From Nitrospira sp. (GTDB lineage: Bacteria > Nitrospirota > Nitrospiria > Nitrospirales > Nitrospiraceae), in the NCBI GenBank assembly GCA_022226955.1, contig CP092079.1, positions 761,418 through 825,417 of the forward strand: DNA of 64,000 nucleotides. The letters are read 5' to 3'. Below are positions 51,788-62,627 of the stretch, in pieces. Below the pieces are notes generated by a model. It was given only the letters and a program-made list of their open reading frames with translations. It ran no database searches and was not told where the DNA came from. Positions within the stretch are counted from its first letter, which is position 1. Each line of letters starts with the position of its first letter. The translations under genes were made by a program, and so were the position numbers.

Positions 51788-52342
51788 ATGCATGTTTTTA
51801 TCAATATATTCTGGCGCCAGTTCGGTTGGATGTGCCTGGCGTTGTTGTTCGCGATGGGGCTCAGCGTCTCGTTGCCTGCCAGTGCCTCGGCAGAAGATGT
51901 GACGGTGACGGAGGAGACGTTCGGGTGCATCCTCGACTGGCCGAAGGTCAGAAATACACGGTTCAAACATGCCGATCCGGAACAATTGAAGGAGGCCATG
52001 CGCATTTTTCGAGACAGCGTGCCCGACAAGGAGTATCCCGTCGGGACCATCCTTCAGCTCGTCCCGCATGAAGCTATGGTCAAGCATCCGCGCGAGAAGT
52101 TCCCCAAGACGAACGGATGGGAGTTCTTTTTCCTCGACGCTTCGAAGACGGGAACGGTGATTAAAGACCGTGGCGACAGCGTCGTCAATGTGTCGCAGGG
52201 CGCGACCTGCTTGAGCTGCCATCAGCCGGCGGCGAAGTACGACTTCGTGTGCGAAAAAGGGCATGGCTGCGCGCCGATTCCATTCGACGACCAAAAGATC
52301 GCGGCGATTCAGCGGTCGGATGCGCGGTGCGCGCGGCCGTAA
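51788..52342 (+). CDS. Cytochrome P460-like exported heme protein
   Basis: A 184-residue exported protein: signal peptide with core LALLFAMGLSVSLPASASA and one CxxCH site, CLSCH at residues 141-145. The pre-heme part KYPVGTILQLV-like (YPVGTILQLVPHEAM), then WEFFFLDASKTGT, fits the cytochrome P460 / c'-beta fold, in which a beta-sandwich holds a single heme. P460 proteins oxidise hydroxylamine or bind NO in nitrifiers. AAAGGAGGAAG precedes the ATG. Whether it has the lysine crosslink needed for P460 chemistry is not evident by eye. Confidence 0.8.
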   Translation: MHVFINIFWRQFGWMCLALLFAMGLSVSLPASASAEDVTVTEETFGCILDWPKVRNTRFKHADPEQLKEAMRIFRDSVPDKEYPVGTILQLVPHEAMVKHPREKFPKTNGWEFFFLDASKTGTVIKDRGDSVVNVSQGATCLSCHQPAAKYDFVCEKGHGCAPIPFDDQKIAAIQRSDARCARP

Positions 52343-52453
52343 CTCTGCGCTGTTGTAGCTGGGACGATCGAGCCGCCGAGGCTGCTCGCGCCATCATGGT
52401 ATTCCCTGCGTGATGGCGCGCTCGGACGGTACATTGCTCATGGAGGAGAAACC

Positions 52454-53503
52454 ATGAATCAGGCTGGCAAAATTAATTGGCAGGTTGTGCTCGCGCAGCG
52501 TCCCACGGGGTTTCCGGATGCCCACACGTTTGCGATGAAGCAGACGGCGATCCCTGCCGCCGGGCCTGGCGAGATGCTATTGCGGACGGAATATTTGTCT
52601 CTTGATCCGTACCTTCGATTGCTGATGGACGAGGGCAATAAATTCGGCTTTGTGCTCCCGTTAGGCGAGCCGATCATCGGGACGACGGTGTCGCGTGTCA
52701 TGGTCTCGAAGAAAGAGGGTTTTCAGGAAGGCGATTTCGTATTGGGCCAGACGAGCTGGCAAGACTATGCGGTGAGCACGGGGGAGGGACTGACGAATAT
52801 GGGCGTTCGTCCCGAGAAGCCTTCCTGGGCGCTGGGTGTCTTGGGAATTCCGGGGCTCACGGCCTATGGAGGACTGTTGCAGATCGGGAGACCCCAGCCA
52901 GGCGAGACGGTTGTCACCGCGGCCGCGACAGGCGGCGTGGGATCGGTGGTCGGGCAGATTGCCACACTGAAAGGCGCCCGCGCGGTGGGCATCGCGAGCG
53001 GAAAAGAAAAATGCCGTGTGGCGGTCGAGGAGCTGGGGTTCGATGCCTGCATCGACCGGCTGGCACAGGATTTCGAACAGCAGTTAGCCGCGGCCTGTCC
53101 GAAGGGAATCGATGTCTATTTTGAAATGGCCGGTGGCCGGGTGCTGAAGGCGGTGTTGCCGTTGCTCAATAGCTATGCTCGGATCCCGTTATGCGGAGCC
53201 GCGTCGCAATATAATGTGACCGAGAAACCTCAAGGGCCCGATACGGCCGACGACATGATGCGCCTCTTTCAGGTGAAGCAGGTGCAGATCGAGGGGTTTC
53301 AAGTTTTCGAAAAGTATGCGGGACTGTATCAGACGTTTGCTCGTGACATGACGGAATGGATCAAGCAGGGGAAGGTCCTCTATCGGGAGTATCTGGTTCC
53401 TCGGTTGAAGGATGCTCCAGAAGCTTTTCGCGGGATGTTGATGGGAAGAAACATCGGGAAAACCGTCGTTCGGGTGAACGAGGACGCCGTTGCCGACAAG
53501 TGA
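52454..53503 (+). CDS. NADP-dependent medium-chain reductase (CurA/PTGR family)
   Basis: A 349-residue zinc-free medium-chain dehydrogenase: NWQVVLAQRPTGFPD at the start, LRTEYLSLDPYLRLLM, GIPGLTAYGGLLQIGRPQPGETVVTAAATGGVGSVVGQIA, then EKYAGLYQTFARDMTEWIKQGKVLYREYLV and GRNIGKTVVRV at the end. Relatives reduce alpha,beta-unsaturated ketones (CurA, prostaglandin reductase). GGAGGAG precedes the ATG. This is another electrophile reductase in the cluster. Confidence 0.93.
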   Translation: MNQAGKINWQVVLAQRPTGFPDAHTFAMKQTAIPAAGPGEMLLRTEYLSLDPYLRLLMDEGNKFGFVLPLGEPIIGTTVSRVMVSKKEGFQEGDFVLGQTSWQDYAVSTGEGLTNMGVRPEKPSWALGVLGIPGLTAYGGLLQIGRPQPGETVVTAAATGGVGSVVGQIATLKGARAVGIASGKEKCRVAVEELGFDACIDRLAQDFEQQLAAACPKGIDVYFEMAGGRVLKAVLPLLNSYARIPLCGAASQYNVTEKPQGPDTADDMMRLFQVKQVQIEGFQVFEKYAGLYQTFARDMTEWIKQGKVLYREYLVPRLKDAPEAFRGMLMGRNIGKTVVRVNEDAVADK

Positions 53504-53555
53504 CCGGCGAAAGCCCGGCGCCCGGTGACGCGAATCCCGGCGGGACCGGTTACTT
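53498..53555. terminator. Hairpin overlapping both stop codons of convergent genes
   Basis: AAGTGACCGG (53498-53507) pairs with CCGGTTACTT (53546-53555) apart from one G-U wobble. The stems include the last codons of both genes, so transcription from either side would form the same hairpin. The loop is GC-rich and may fold further. Confidence 0.35.
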
Positions 53556-55397
53556 GCGCTGGTGGTTGTCCGGCGCGTCTTCCGGCTCGGCGCTCCACCA
53601 CAGCAGGGCAAATCCGAGCACGGCGGCGAGAATCGAGGCCGAGAGAATCGCCAGCTTCGCGGCATTGAAATCGGCATCCACCGGAAACGCCTGTCCCGCG
53701 ATGAAGAGCGACATGGTGAAGCCGATTCCAGCCAGCACACCGGCCCCGCCCAATTGCCGCCACGAATAGGCGTCCGGTTTCTCGGCCAGGCCTGTCCAGA
53801 CGGCGAGCAGCGACGCCGAGATCAACCCAATCGGTTTGCCGATCACCAATCCGGCGATGATGGCGGCCAGCAGCGCGCCATGCCCGTCCCATGCGTCGGT
53901 GGTGATCGCTACCCCGGCGTTCGCGAGCGCGAACAGCGGGAGCACGAGGTAGGTCGATTGGGAGCCGACGCGGCGCAAGACCCGGTCGGCGGGCGATTCC
54001 AACCGGTCATGAATATTGTCGAGCGCGCGCAGCGCCGGGACGGAAGGGCCGTGCTGCAGCACCCGGCCTCCGTGTTCTTGTTCTGTCGTCAAGATCACGT
54101 TGGCCTGCGCGACTAGCGCCGTTAGATTCGGCGGCGGCCGGGTCGGAATAAAGAACGCGAGCAAGACACCGGCCAGCGTCGCATGGAGCCCGCTTCCATG
54201 GACACAAGCCCATAAGAAAGCTCCCACCATCATATAGGGCAGTGCCCGATACACTTTCGATTGATTCAGAAACGCCAGCACCGCCACGCATGCGGCCCCG
54301 GCGGCGAGATAGCCGAGATGGAGTGCGCTTGAATAAAATGCCGCGACGACCAGAATGGAGCCGATGTCGTCGACGATGGCGGCGGCCGTCAAGAAGACGC
54401 GCAGTTCGACCGGCACGCGCGCGCCCATCATGGCAATCAGCGCAATCGCGAAGGCGGTGTCGGTGGCCATCGGGACGCCCCAGCCATGGGTCCATGGCCC
54501 GTCGGGGATGAGCAGCCGGTAGAGGAGGGCTGGGACGATCATTCCGCCGATGGCGGCGGCAATCGGCAGCGCGGCCGACCTCCGGCTCGCGAGATGGCCG
54601 ACGGTAAACTCTCGTTTGATCTCAAGGCCGACGACCAGGAAAAACACGGTCAGCAATCCATCGTTGATCCAGTGCCGCAGGGACATCTGAAATCCGGCCT
54701 CGCCGAACGTGAGGCCGAGAGGGTGATGCCACAAGGCTTCAAACGCCGCCGCCCAAGGCGAATTCGCCAGCACGAGAGCCAAGACCGTCGTGATAAACAG
54801 CAGCACGCCGGCCGACGGACCCCAGCGGACAAAGTCGAGCGCGACCGAACGCATGCGGTAATCCAAGGTGCAGGTCATCGCATCCGCCAGCGAGTTTTCG
54901 TCCCAGGGGCCATCGTACCGGCGGCCGTTGATGAAAAAGGCGGGGGTGCCAAAGGCTCCGCTGGCCTGCGCGCTGGCGGCGTCGGCTTCCACCCGCGCGC
55001 GCGCGCGCCGGACATGCTCGTCGCTCTGCGGGTGTTCTCGGTCGATGCGCAGATCGGCGGCGACAGTGGCCAGGTCTTCTTCGGTCAAGGTTTCGGATCT
55101 GGTCATGAGCGCGACGTGCGTCTTCCAGAATCGGTCCCCTTCGGCCTGTTCGGCGAGTTCCGCCGCGCGGCGGGCGCGATCGTTGTTCGGGACTGGGCGC
55201 TGGCGAAAGACGTAGCGCATTCGGTCGCCGAACCGGTCGCGGACGGCGGCGATACTGTCGTTGGCCGCGCGACAATAGGAGCAGTCGTAGCTGCCGTATT
55301 CCACCAGTGTGATGGCCGCATCGACTGGCCCAAGAATATGATCGCGGGTGTCGTCTACCGGAGGGGCGAGCCGTCCGCGTGGCGTGGGTTGCGACAT
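53550..55397 (-). CDS. DsbA-like thioredoxin domain fused to NhaA Na+/H+ antiporter
   Basis: A 615-residue fusion. Residues about 18-180 are a DsbA/thioredoxin-fold domain: VEYGSYDCSYCRAANDSI with C39-S-Y-C42, and the cis-Pro loop GTPAFFINGRRYDGPWDE. Residues about 190-600 are an NhaA antiporter, with LVVGLEIKREFTVGHL, WGVPMATDTAFAIALIAMMG and the ion-site pair in AAAIVDDIGSILVVAAFY, the family's conserved Asp-Asp. There is no signal peptide before the thioredoxin domain, so its side of the membrane is open. Such fusions are annotated in several bacteria; why they exist is unclear. It exports sodium and controls pH. Confidence 0.92.
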   Translation of the reverse strand: MSQPTPRGRLAPPVDDTRDHILGPVDAAITLVEYGSYDCSYCRAANDSIAAVRDRFGDRMRYVFRQRPVPNNDRARRAAELAEQAEGDRFWKTHVALMTRSETLTEEDLATVAADLRIDREHPQSDEHVRRARARVEADAASAQASGAFGTPAFFINGRRYDGPWDENSLADAMTCTLDYRMRSVALDFVRWGPSAGVLLFITTVLALVLANSPWAAAFEALWHHPLGLTFGEAGFQMSLRHWINDGLLTVFFLVVGLEIKREFTVGHLASRRSAALPIAAAIGGMIVPALLYRLLIPDGPWTHGWGVPMATDTAFAIALIAMMGARVPVELRVFLTAAAIVDDIGSILVVAAFYSSALHLGYLAAGAACVAVLAFLNQSKVYRALPYMMVGAFLWACVHGSGLHATLAGVLLAFFIPTRPPPNLTALVAQANVILTTEQEHGGRVLQHGPSVPALRALDNIHDRLESPADRVLRRVGSQSTYLVLPLFALANAGVAITTDAWDGHGALLAAIIAGLVIGKPIGLISASLLAVWTGLAEKPDAYSWRQLGGAGVLAGIGFTMSLFIAGQAFPVDADFNAAKLAILSASILAAVLGFALLWWSAEPEDAPDNHQRK

Positions 55398-55551
55398 CGT
55401 TATCTCGTCTATGTATGGTGATTAGTGCGTCGGTTCATGCGGTTCAATCGATCGGTGAGCGCGATGGGATCTCCATCCGATCAGGCACAGTACCATAAAG
55501 AAATGCGCGAGAGACAGTGCGGCACGCGCGTCCGAGGAAGGATCGCCGGCG

Positions 55552-56619
55552 CTACATCCAATCGATGAGAAGAAAGCCTGCGCCGATCGTCGTCTGATAG
55601 TGATTGTAATCGATCAAGCTTTCGCCGTACCCGGTGAAGAGTTGCACGTAGCCTTTGACTTGGTGATAGAGCGGGAAGCTCCAGTTCAGCTGCGTGGCGC
55701 CGCGGAAGTTCCAGAAGTTGAGGTTGCTGCGCAACAGCAGCGACAGGGTATGGCCGTCCATGACATAGGTGGCCACGAGATCGCCCCGTCCCATGTAGTC
55801 GGTGATGTCGGGGTTATTGTCGCCGCTCCAGTCTTCCCGGATTCGATACCAGGGCCTGACGGTCAATCCGAATGCGCCGCGCTCGAATCCAAATTGCGCA
55901 TAGACTCGGTTCCAGCTGCGCGACAGCGGGTCCGACCGCCCGTTGGATTGGTGGACCAGGCCGAGATTGATGAAGCGCCCCTTCAATCCGAAGAGATCGT
56001 AATTCGTGTGGATCACGCCCATGATCTCCGGCTCATAATTGCTTTCACGAAATGGAGCGGACCGGGCCTTGTTGTACATCTGAAAGAAGGACAGCTGCGT
56101 ATACCCCAGCCAGAGATCGAAGCGCTCTTTCACCTCTATCGTTTTGAGCTTGAAGGAAAGCTGAAATTTCACTTCGGTGCTGAGGTAGTCGAGCGACCTG
56201 GGAATAGCGCTTTGTGTGGGGCTGGACGGTTGGTTGTTGATGTTGCTGGAGTAGCGTACCGGAAGGAGATAGCTCTGCTTGTGCGGACGAATCGAGAACA
56301 GCTCATGAGACGTGCCGGGGTCGAGTTCCCACCGCGTGCCCATCAGCGATGCCGCCGGAACGATTTCTGTTGTTTGCGCGGCTTCCGGTGTTTCTGTACG
56401 GTCGTAGCATTTCAATCGTTCCTCATCCGACTCAATGGCCTTGCACATCGAGACGGTCTCCAGTGTCGGCGCGGAGGGGATGTCTTCCGCCGCGCGCGCG
56501 GTCTGTGCGGCAAAGGAGTCCGCGAAGCTATGCAGGCAGAGCAGCATCAGCAAACGAGCCACTGGTGCGCGGAAGGCCCTGTGGCGATGCGGGGTTTGAT
56601 CGTTGCTGCCGAACGTCAT
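55552..56619 (-). CDS. pldA: Outer-membrane phospholipase A (OMPLA)
   Basis: A 355-residue outer-membrane enzyme: N-terminal export signal, short soluble part with ERLKCYDRTE (C-containing), then the beta-barrel. The catalytic block LVHQSNGRSDPLSRSWNR (about residues 221-238) contains the His-x-Ser pair and the following Asn of the OMPLA triad. TTIGAGFLLIDWM is its C-terminal strand. It hydrolyses phospholipids in the outer leaflet when membrane asymmetry is lost. Length exceeds E. coli PldA owing to the N-terminal part. Confidence 0.92.
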   Translation of the reverse strand: MTFGSNDQTPHRHRAFRAPVARLLMLLCLHSFADSFAAQTARAAEDIPSAPTLETVSMCKAIESDEERLKCYDRTETPEAAQTTEIVPAASLMGTRWELDPGTSHELFSIRPHKQSYLLPVRYSSNINNQPSSPTQSAIPRSLDYLSTEVKFQLSFKLKTIEVKERFDLWLGYTQLSFFQMYNKARSAPFRESNYEPEIMGVIHTNYDLFGLKGRFINLGLVHQSNGRSDPLSRSWNRVYAQFGFERGAFGLTVRPWYRIREDWSGDNNPDITDYMGRGDLVATYVMDGHTLSLLLRSNLNFWNFRGATQLNWSFPLYHQVKGYVQLFTGYGESLIDYNHYQTTIGAGFLLIDWM

Positions 56620-56927
56620 TCTCGTATCGCGTCGAGGGGTGAAGAGGAGATCATAAGCATACGACGAGTATTGTAAAAAGAAATCAGATGCCGGGCAACC
56701 TCGCCGCCTCCATCGCCTGGCTTAGATGACGCGCCCTAGATTGGTACCAGTAAATAGACTAAGATGGACTAGGCGTCATCATGCGAACCCAAATACTCCA
56801 GGGCAAGGTGAAGGCCAACGTCGCAGTCCCGAGTTCCGACGCATGCCCAAAAACATCACAATACACAAGAGGTATTTCCAAACAGTAAGGCCGTTCGGCT
56901 AATCCACAAAACCCAACGAGGTCGCAG
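56620..56927. other. Divergent intergenic region upstream of the hybrid kinase
   Basis: About 310 nt with no gene. No strong repeat was seen. It must hold the promoters of both pldA and the hybrid kinase. Confidence 0.35.
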
Positions 56928-59900
56928 ATGAGCGACAAGAAAGAACCGTTCGATATCCAGACGCTGTTGCGGAATGCCCTCGCGTTCGCCCACGCACTGC
57001 GCTCTTTTCATGGTCGAGGTCATGTCCACGGCCATCTCACGGCCGGGGATTTCAGCAGTGGGAATGGTCCTCTCGAAGAGTTGTCGGCCATCGGCAGCAC
57101 CGATGTCTTTTCAGAAGCGCGTTTGAAGTATGCGTCGCCTGAACAGGCCGGACGACTGCAAACCATCGATAAACGCAGCGACATTTACTCCCTTGGAATC
57201 GTGTACTACGAGATGTTCACAGGGAAAACGCCCTTTGACAGCGTTGATGTGCTGACGCTCATTCATAACCATATGGCTGTCAGACCGACGCCACCACATC
57301 TCACAGAGCCTCGGATCCCCAAGATCGTTTCCGACATCATCATGAAGCAACTCGCGAAATCGCCTGAAGCGCGCTATGCGAGTTGCGAGGGGTTGATCGA
57401 TAATCTGCACACCTGTCTGTCGACGCTCACCAGCGTAGGCGAGATCCCGCCGTTCGAGATCGGTGGCATTGATCGAGATTCGCAATTCCTTATTCCGAAT
57501 CGGCTGTACGGACGCGAGCGCGAAATCTCAATTCTCGACACGACGTTCAATCGTGCGATGCGTGGGGAGATCGTTCTTTGTCTCGTGGCAGGTTATTCGG
57601 GAGTTGGCAAGTCGTCGCTCGTCCGGCGAATGCGAGATCACATTGCCGCCTGCGGCGGCATGCTTGTTGAGGGCAAGTTCGACCAATATCGCCGCGAGAC
57701 GCCCTATAGCGCATTGCTTGAAGCCTTTGGAGGCCTTGTGCGGCAACTCCTCGGCGGGTCATCCGACAGTGTCGCGCCTTGGCGCGCGCGCGTCGAAGCG
57801 GTGCTCGGCGAGAATGCAAGCGTCGTGATCGACGTGCTGCCCGAGATCGAAATTCTCATCGGCCCCAAACCTCCGGCTCCAGAGCTGAGCGACGCGGCCG
57901 CGCGAGACCGGTTCAATCATGTCTTCACCGAACTGCTGAAGGTCTTCGCCAGTGAGGGGAGCCCGCTGGTGATGTTCCTCGATGACCTGCAGTGGATCGA
58001 CATTGCGTCGGTGGCGCTGCTTCGAAATTTTGTCAGCCACGCGCGGAACGCCCATCTCCTCGTCATTGGCGCGTATCGCGACAACGAAGTGGATGCCGCG
58101 CATCTGCTCACAGGGCTCCTTGAAGAACTGCGGGCCCACGATGCGCCAATCTATGAATTATTGCTTGGGCCGCTCTCGTCCGATGATCTCGCCACGATGA
58201 TCAAAGATACCTGTGTGCGTCTCAATAAACCCGAGGCGCTCGCCAAGTTGGTGATGCAGAAAACGGGCGGCAATCCGTTCTTTTCCCGCCAGTTTCTTAA
58301 GGCAATGTACTTCGAGAAGTTGCTCTATTTCGATCTTGGCGAAAACGCGTGGCGATGGGTGTCTTCGACACAGCTTGAAGACCGCACGAGCAATGTCGTC
58401 GAGCTGATGATGGGGCGTCTCGCAATGGAATCGTTGGAAGCGCGCGTCGCCTTGAAGGTTGCCGCCTGCATCGGCAAACAATTTGACCTTGAGCTACTCG
58501 CGACCGTGATGCAGATGGCGCAGTCATGCGTGCTGACATTGCTTGCGCGCTCGCTTCAGGACGAGCTCCTTGTGCCGATTGTGTCCGATGGCTCGGAGGT
58601 GTTTGCCTTCAGTTTCGCCCATGACCGCGTCCAACAGGCGTCGTACCAGCAGCAAGTCGGTCCCCTGCACCCAGAGGTGCATCTGGCAATTGGCCGCGCG
58701 CTGTGGCCCCGCGGGCTGTGGTCCGATGATCCGCAAGCATTGCAGCAGCAGGCGGTCTTTGCTATCGCCGATCAAATCAACCGAGCACTCGAACTGCTGC
58801 CTGATGGAACGGAGCGCCGAGACGTTGCGTTTCTCAATCTCATCGCCGCTCAGCGTGCGCGCGGTTCACTCGCCTATGCGGCGGCGGCCCGCTATTTGGA
58901 AGCGGGGATGCGATGTCTCCCCGCCGTCCATCGCTGGTCCGACCATTACAGCTTGACCTACAAGCTGTATCTGGCGAGCGCGGAGATCTACTCGCTTCTC
59001 AATGACGAAGAGCCATTTCAGAAAATCCTTTCGGAGCTACTGGAGCACGTTGAGTTGAAAGAGGACCGCCTCGACGTTCGAATTTGCCAAACTGCTCATT
59101 ATTGCCTCTCCAGTCGCATGTATAAAGGATTGGAGGTTGGCTGCCTCGGACTGTCCGAGATCGATGTGTCCATTCCACCGCTCACAGACAAGGCCGCGCT
59201 CAAGCGCGCGTTTGAGAAAGAACTCGCGAAATTCCGCGAAGAGACGAACGGTCAAGACCTCGAAAAATTCTTATTCGACTTGCCGCGTGTGAATGATCGA
59301 CTGAGCGACAGCATGCTGCGCTTAATCGGCGCGATGGGCGACGCCGCGACGATCATGCTGATGCCGCTACTCAGCCTGTTGTCGGTTATCGGCGCGCGCC
59401 GCTCCATCAAATATGGAAATACCACGCTGTCGCCGCTGATGTACACCCTGCTTGGCCAGGGGGTGATCGCGAACGAGCGCGCGTATCTCGAAGGACGAAT
59501 GCTTGCCCAAACGGCCGTGCGGTTGATGAAAGAAAAATCGCTCGACCTGTGGTCGTACGGGCGTGAACGCGCGCACGCGTTGTGGCACATTTCACATTGG
59601 TCGGAAAATCGACGGAACCTGTTGGAGCCGATCGAAGAAGCGTTTCTCGTGACACGGCGGGCGCATGATCCTCTGTATGCCGGCTATCTGCTGAACGTCA
59701 GCGCCATCATCCGCTATTTCGCCGGCCGGAGCATGGACGAAGTGCTGGCCGCGCATGAGCGTGTGATTGAACATTGCCGGCCCTATGAGAAAATGAGCGT
59801 CATCACGGCGTTTACACAGTGCTACGCCGGCGCCGCATCGGCGTTGCGGTCTGAAACCGACAGCCTCACGAGCATCACCGGAAAATATGTCGACGAGGCT

Positions 59901-62627
59901 GAGTTTCTCCGTCTGTACGCCGACACACCGATGGTGATGGGGCTCCTGGCGGGCGCGAAAGCGCCGCTGTATGGCTATGCGGGAAAATGGCGCGACGTGA
60001 TCGAATTGGCGGATAGCCCCAACCTCGCAATTTCCCCTCCATTCATCCCTCACCTTCCGATTATGTTCTGGAATGGGCTTGCGGCGCTCAAACTGCTCGC
60101 TGACGCGGGGAACGGCGCGGAGGCGACGGCTCTTCAAGCGCGCTTCGAGCGAGCGTTGCAGTATCTGTGCACTGTCCGCGATACGGCGTCTCCCGATAAT
60201 GTTGCGCATCACATATACTTTCTTTTGGCGGAGCGCGCCCGCTTGGAGAAACGGCCGCACGAGGTGGAGACGCAGTACCGTCACGCCATTGCGGCGGCGG
60301 AGCAGCATGCGTATTGCCTGGACCAGGCCTATTTTGAGGAAATATTCGGTCTCTGGTTGAGCGCCGATAGGAAGCAGGGGGGAGCGGCGCGAGAGATGCT
60401 GCAAAGCGCGCAACGCCGCTATATGCAGACTCAGGCGCATGTATTGGCCGGGCGCGTTTCGCAGGCGCTGTCGATGATGAACACGGGCAGCCTTTCGGCA
60501 GACGTGTCCTCGCTCGATCGCGTCGATACGCTGGCGATCCTGCAAGCCGTCCAGGCGCTCAATCGCCAATTGGAACTGAAGCCGCTGCTTGACCGCCTTC
60601 TCACGATCATCCTTGACGTTTCTGGCGCTGAGCGTGGCTGCATTGCGCGCGTTGACGGCGACTGCCTGCATCTGGAATGGTCTGTTGGCGAGGCGACGGA
60701 CAACGGTTTGCCCAAGACGTTAGTCCGCTATGTCGCGAAGTCGCGAGCGGCGGTGATACTGGACAGCCCTGCGTTGATCACGGCGGATCGCCCCGCTTCG
60801 ACTTTCAGCCAGGATCCATTCTTCCAGTCGACGCGGCCGATGTCCGTCCTGTGCCAACCCATCGATAGGCAAGCTCCCGTACGGCGGGTCTTGTATCTCG
60901 AACATCGCAGCATGGCGAATACGTTCGGCGTTAAGAAGCAGCAAGTCCTCTCGCTGCTCTGCTTGCAAGCGGCCATTCTGATCGAGAACGCCGAACACTA
61001 TTCTCGACTCGAGTCGATGGTGAGTGAGCGGACCCGCGAACTTGAGGATGCCAACGCCGAGTTGCGTCGGCAGCAGATTGAGATTGAACGCGCAAGAGAC
61101 GCCGCTCAGTCGGCTGCTCGCGCCAAGGCGCAGTTCCTTGCGAACATGAGCCACGAGATACGGACACCTCTCAACACGATGATGGGCATGACCCACCTTG
61201 CGCTTGCTCTCGACCTCCCATCGGCAGCCCGGCACTATCTCGATAAGGCGCAGTTCTCGGCGGAGCATCTTTTATCGATCATCAACGATGTGCTTGAGTT
61301 TTCCCGCATCGACGGCGGACACCTCAATTTGGTGCGGGAGAAGTTTTCTCTCGAGGCGGCGTTCCGCGATCTCACGACACTGGTCAGCTACAAGGCCTTC
61401 GAGAAGGGGCTACATCTCATCTACGATATTGACCCCGGCGTGCCCGATAGTCTGATCGGAGATGCGCTGCGCGTGAAGCAGATTCTCGTGAACCTGATTG
61501 GAAACGCGGTAAAATTTACCGAGAGCGGCCATATCGGAGTCACGGTGCGTCTGGCAAGCCGCGTCGAAGAGACGGCGACCGTGCAATTCGAAGTCGTCGA
61601 TACCGGTATCGGCATCGAACCCCAGGAGCAATCTCACCTCTTCCAGAAATTCACTCAGATCGACTCTTCGAAAAATCGCAAATATGGCGGTACGGGGCTG
61701 GGGCTTGCGATCTGCAAAGGACTGGTTGAAGCGATGGGCGGATCGATTGGAATCAGCAGCGCTCCGCAAGCCGGTTCGACATTTCATTTTGCTATTTCTT
61801 TTGAGGTCGCAATCGAGACTCCCGTTGCCACATCGTCGTCGGTCGCCGAAAGGCGTGTGCTGCTTGCGGAATCCAATGAGTTGTCGCGGGCCCATAACAT
61901 TGGACTTCTACAATCGCTCGGTCTTCACGTCGAAGGCGCAAAAGATTATCCCGATGCGAGCGCAGCTATTCAGAAAGCCGCCGAGGAGAATGCCTCATTT
62001 GACATCGTCATCTTCGACGTGGAGTTTCTTGGCCGGCAGTCCTTGAAAGAGAAAGTCAGCAAGGGGCGCGCGAGCACGCTGATCCTCAATCTGCGATCGC
62101 CCGGAACGGCGGGCGACAGCGGCCAGGCCGGAGAGCAGGACGCGCAGGTTACGCTGCCGCTGCTGCGCGGAGTGCTTCGAGAGGCCCTGCAGCAGAGACT
62201 CACCTGCCATGCGGCGCCAAAAGAATTGGACAAGCTCATTGCCGTTAGAAAAAACATACAGCTTCGTCACAACCGAATGCTGATTGTTGATGACAGCGAG
62301 TTGAACCGGGAAGTGCTGGTTGAGTTATTGCGCTTTGTTGGCGTAGAAACTGTTGAGGCGAGCGATGGACTTCAGGCTCTGTGCATCTTGGAGAAGAGCG
62401 CCGACTTTGACTGCGTCATTCTGGACTATCATATGCCACATATGGATGGCATGACCGCGGCCATAAAAATGAGAGAACGAGGTCATTGGAATAGCATTGC
62501 GATCGTCATGCTCACCGGCGACGTTCATAGTGTGCGGAATGGTTCGGTTGACGCGATTCTCATTAAGCCTGTCAACATCGAAAAGCTGCTCGATGCCATA
62601 GACGACGCGACCCAAAAGCGGCAGTAA
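56928..62627 (+). CDS. Giant hybrid sensor kinase: degenerate STK-like domain, AAA+ ATPase, GAF, HisKA, HATPase, two receivers
   Basis: A 1899-residue signalling protein. Residues 1-165 are the C-lobe of a Ser/Thr-kinase fold ([27 protein letters not shown]), but the N-lobe is absent and the catalytic loop reads HGHLTAGDF instead of HxDxxxxN, so it should be inactive. An AAA ATPase follows (Walker [10 protein letters not shown] near 222; FLDDLQWID), then about 750 residues of helical repeats, a GAF domain (about 1205-1365), HisKA with His1409 ([10 protein letters not shown]), HATPase ([22 protein letters not shown]), a degenerate receiver (about 1635-1750) and a canonical C-terminal receiver ([12 protein letters not shown]). 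The MalT-like layout suggests ligand-driven assembly. No transmembrane helix is visible, so sensing is cytoplasmic. Confidence 0.93.
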   Translation: MSDKKEPFDIQTLLRNALAFAHALRSFHGRGHVHGHLTAGDFSSGNGPLEELSAIGSTDVFSEARLKYASPEQAGRLQTIDKRSDIYSLGIVYYEMFTGKTPFDSVDVLTLIHNHMAVRPTPPHLTEPRIPKIVSDIIMKQLAKSPEARYASCEGLIDNLHTCLSTLTSVGEIPPFEIGGIDRDSQFLIPNRLYGREREISILDTTFNRAMRGEIVLCLVAGYSGVGKSSLVRRMRDHIAACGGMLVEGKFDQYRRETPYSALLEAFGGLVRQLLGGSSDSVAPWRARVEAVLGENASVVIDVLPEIEILIGPKPPAPELSDAAARDRFNHVFTELLKVFASEGSPLVMFLDDLQWIDIASVALLRNFVSHARNAHLLVIGAYRDNEVDAAHLLTGLLEELRAHDAPIYELLLGPLSSDDLATMIKDTCVRLNKPEALAKLVMQKTGGNPFFSRQFLKAMYFEKLLYFDLGENAWRWVSSTQLEDRTSNVVELMMGRLAMESLEARVALKVAACIGKQFDLELLATVMQMAQSCVLTLLARSLQDELLVPIVSDGSEVFAFSFAHDRVQQASYQQQVGPLHPEVHLAIGRALWPRGLWSDDPQALQQQAVFAIADQINRALELLPDGTERRDVAFLNLIAAQRARGSLAYAAAARYLEAGMRCLPAVHRWSDHYSLTYKLYLASAEIYSLLNDEEPFQKILSELLEHVELKEDRLDVRICQTAHYCLSSRMYKGLEVGCLGLSEIDVSIPPLTDKAALKRAFEKELAKFREETNGQDLEKFLFDLPRVNDRLSDSMLRLIGAMGDAATIMLMPLLSLLSVIGARRSIKYGNTTLSPLMYTLLGQGVIANERAYLEGRMLAQTAVRLMKEKSLDLWSYGRERAHALWHISHWSENRRNLLEPIEEAFLVTRRAHDPLYAGYLLNVSAIIRYFAGRSMDEVLAAHERVIEHCRPYEKMSVITAFTQCYAGAASALRSETDSLTSITGKYVDEAEFLRLYADTPMVMGLLAGAKAPLYGYAGKWRDVIELADSPNLAISPPFIPHLPIMFWNGLAALKLLADAGNGAEATALQARFERALQYLCTVRDTASPDNVAHHIYFLLAERARLEKRPHEVETQYRHAIAAAEQHAYCLDQAYFEEIFGLWLSADRKQGGAAREMLQSAQRRYMQTQAHVLAGRVSQALSMMNTGSLSADVSSLDRVDTLAILQAVQALNRQLELKPLLDRLLTIILDVSGAERGCIARVDGDCLHLEWSVGEATDNGLPKTLVRYVAKSRAAVILDSPALITADRPASTFSQDPFFQSTRPMSVLCQPIDRQAPVRRVLYLEHRSMANTFGVKKQQVLSLLCLQAAILIENAEHYSRLESMVSERTRELEDANAELRRQQIEIERARDAAQSAARAKAQFLANMSHEIRTPLNTMMGMTHLALALDLPSAARHYLDKAQFSAEHLLSIINDVLEFSRIDGGHLNLVREKFSLEAAFRDLTTLVSYKAFEKGLHLIYDIDPGVPDSLIGDALRVKQILVNLIGNAVKFTESGHIGVTVRLASRVEETATVQFEVVDTGIGIEPQEQSHLFQKFTQIDSSKNRKYGGTGLGLAICKGLVEAMGGSIGISSAPQAGSTFHFAISFEVAIETPVATSSSVAERRVLLAESNELSRAHNIGLLQSLGLHVEGAKDYPDASAAIQKAAEENASFDIVIFDVEFLGRQSLKEKVSKGRASTLILNLRSPGTAGDSGQAGEQDAQVTLPLLRGVLREALQQRLTCHAAPKELDKLIAVRKNIQLRHNRMLIVDDSELNREVLVELLRFVGVETVEASDGLQALCILEKSADFDCVILDYHMPHMDGMTAAIKMRERGHWNSIAIVMLTGDVHSVRNGSVDAILIKPVNIEKLLDAIDDATQKRQ

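Noticed and set aside
54486..55421. A 311-codon plus-strand frame
   Set aside because: Antisense to the DsbA-NhaA fusion; composition is arginine/glycine-rich and no motif is present.
59592..60671. A 359-codon minus-strand frame
   Set aside because: Opposite the hybrid kinase; protein is Arg/Gln-rich without domains.
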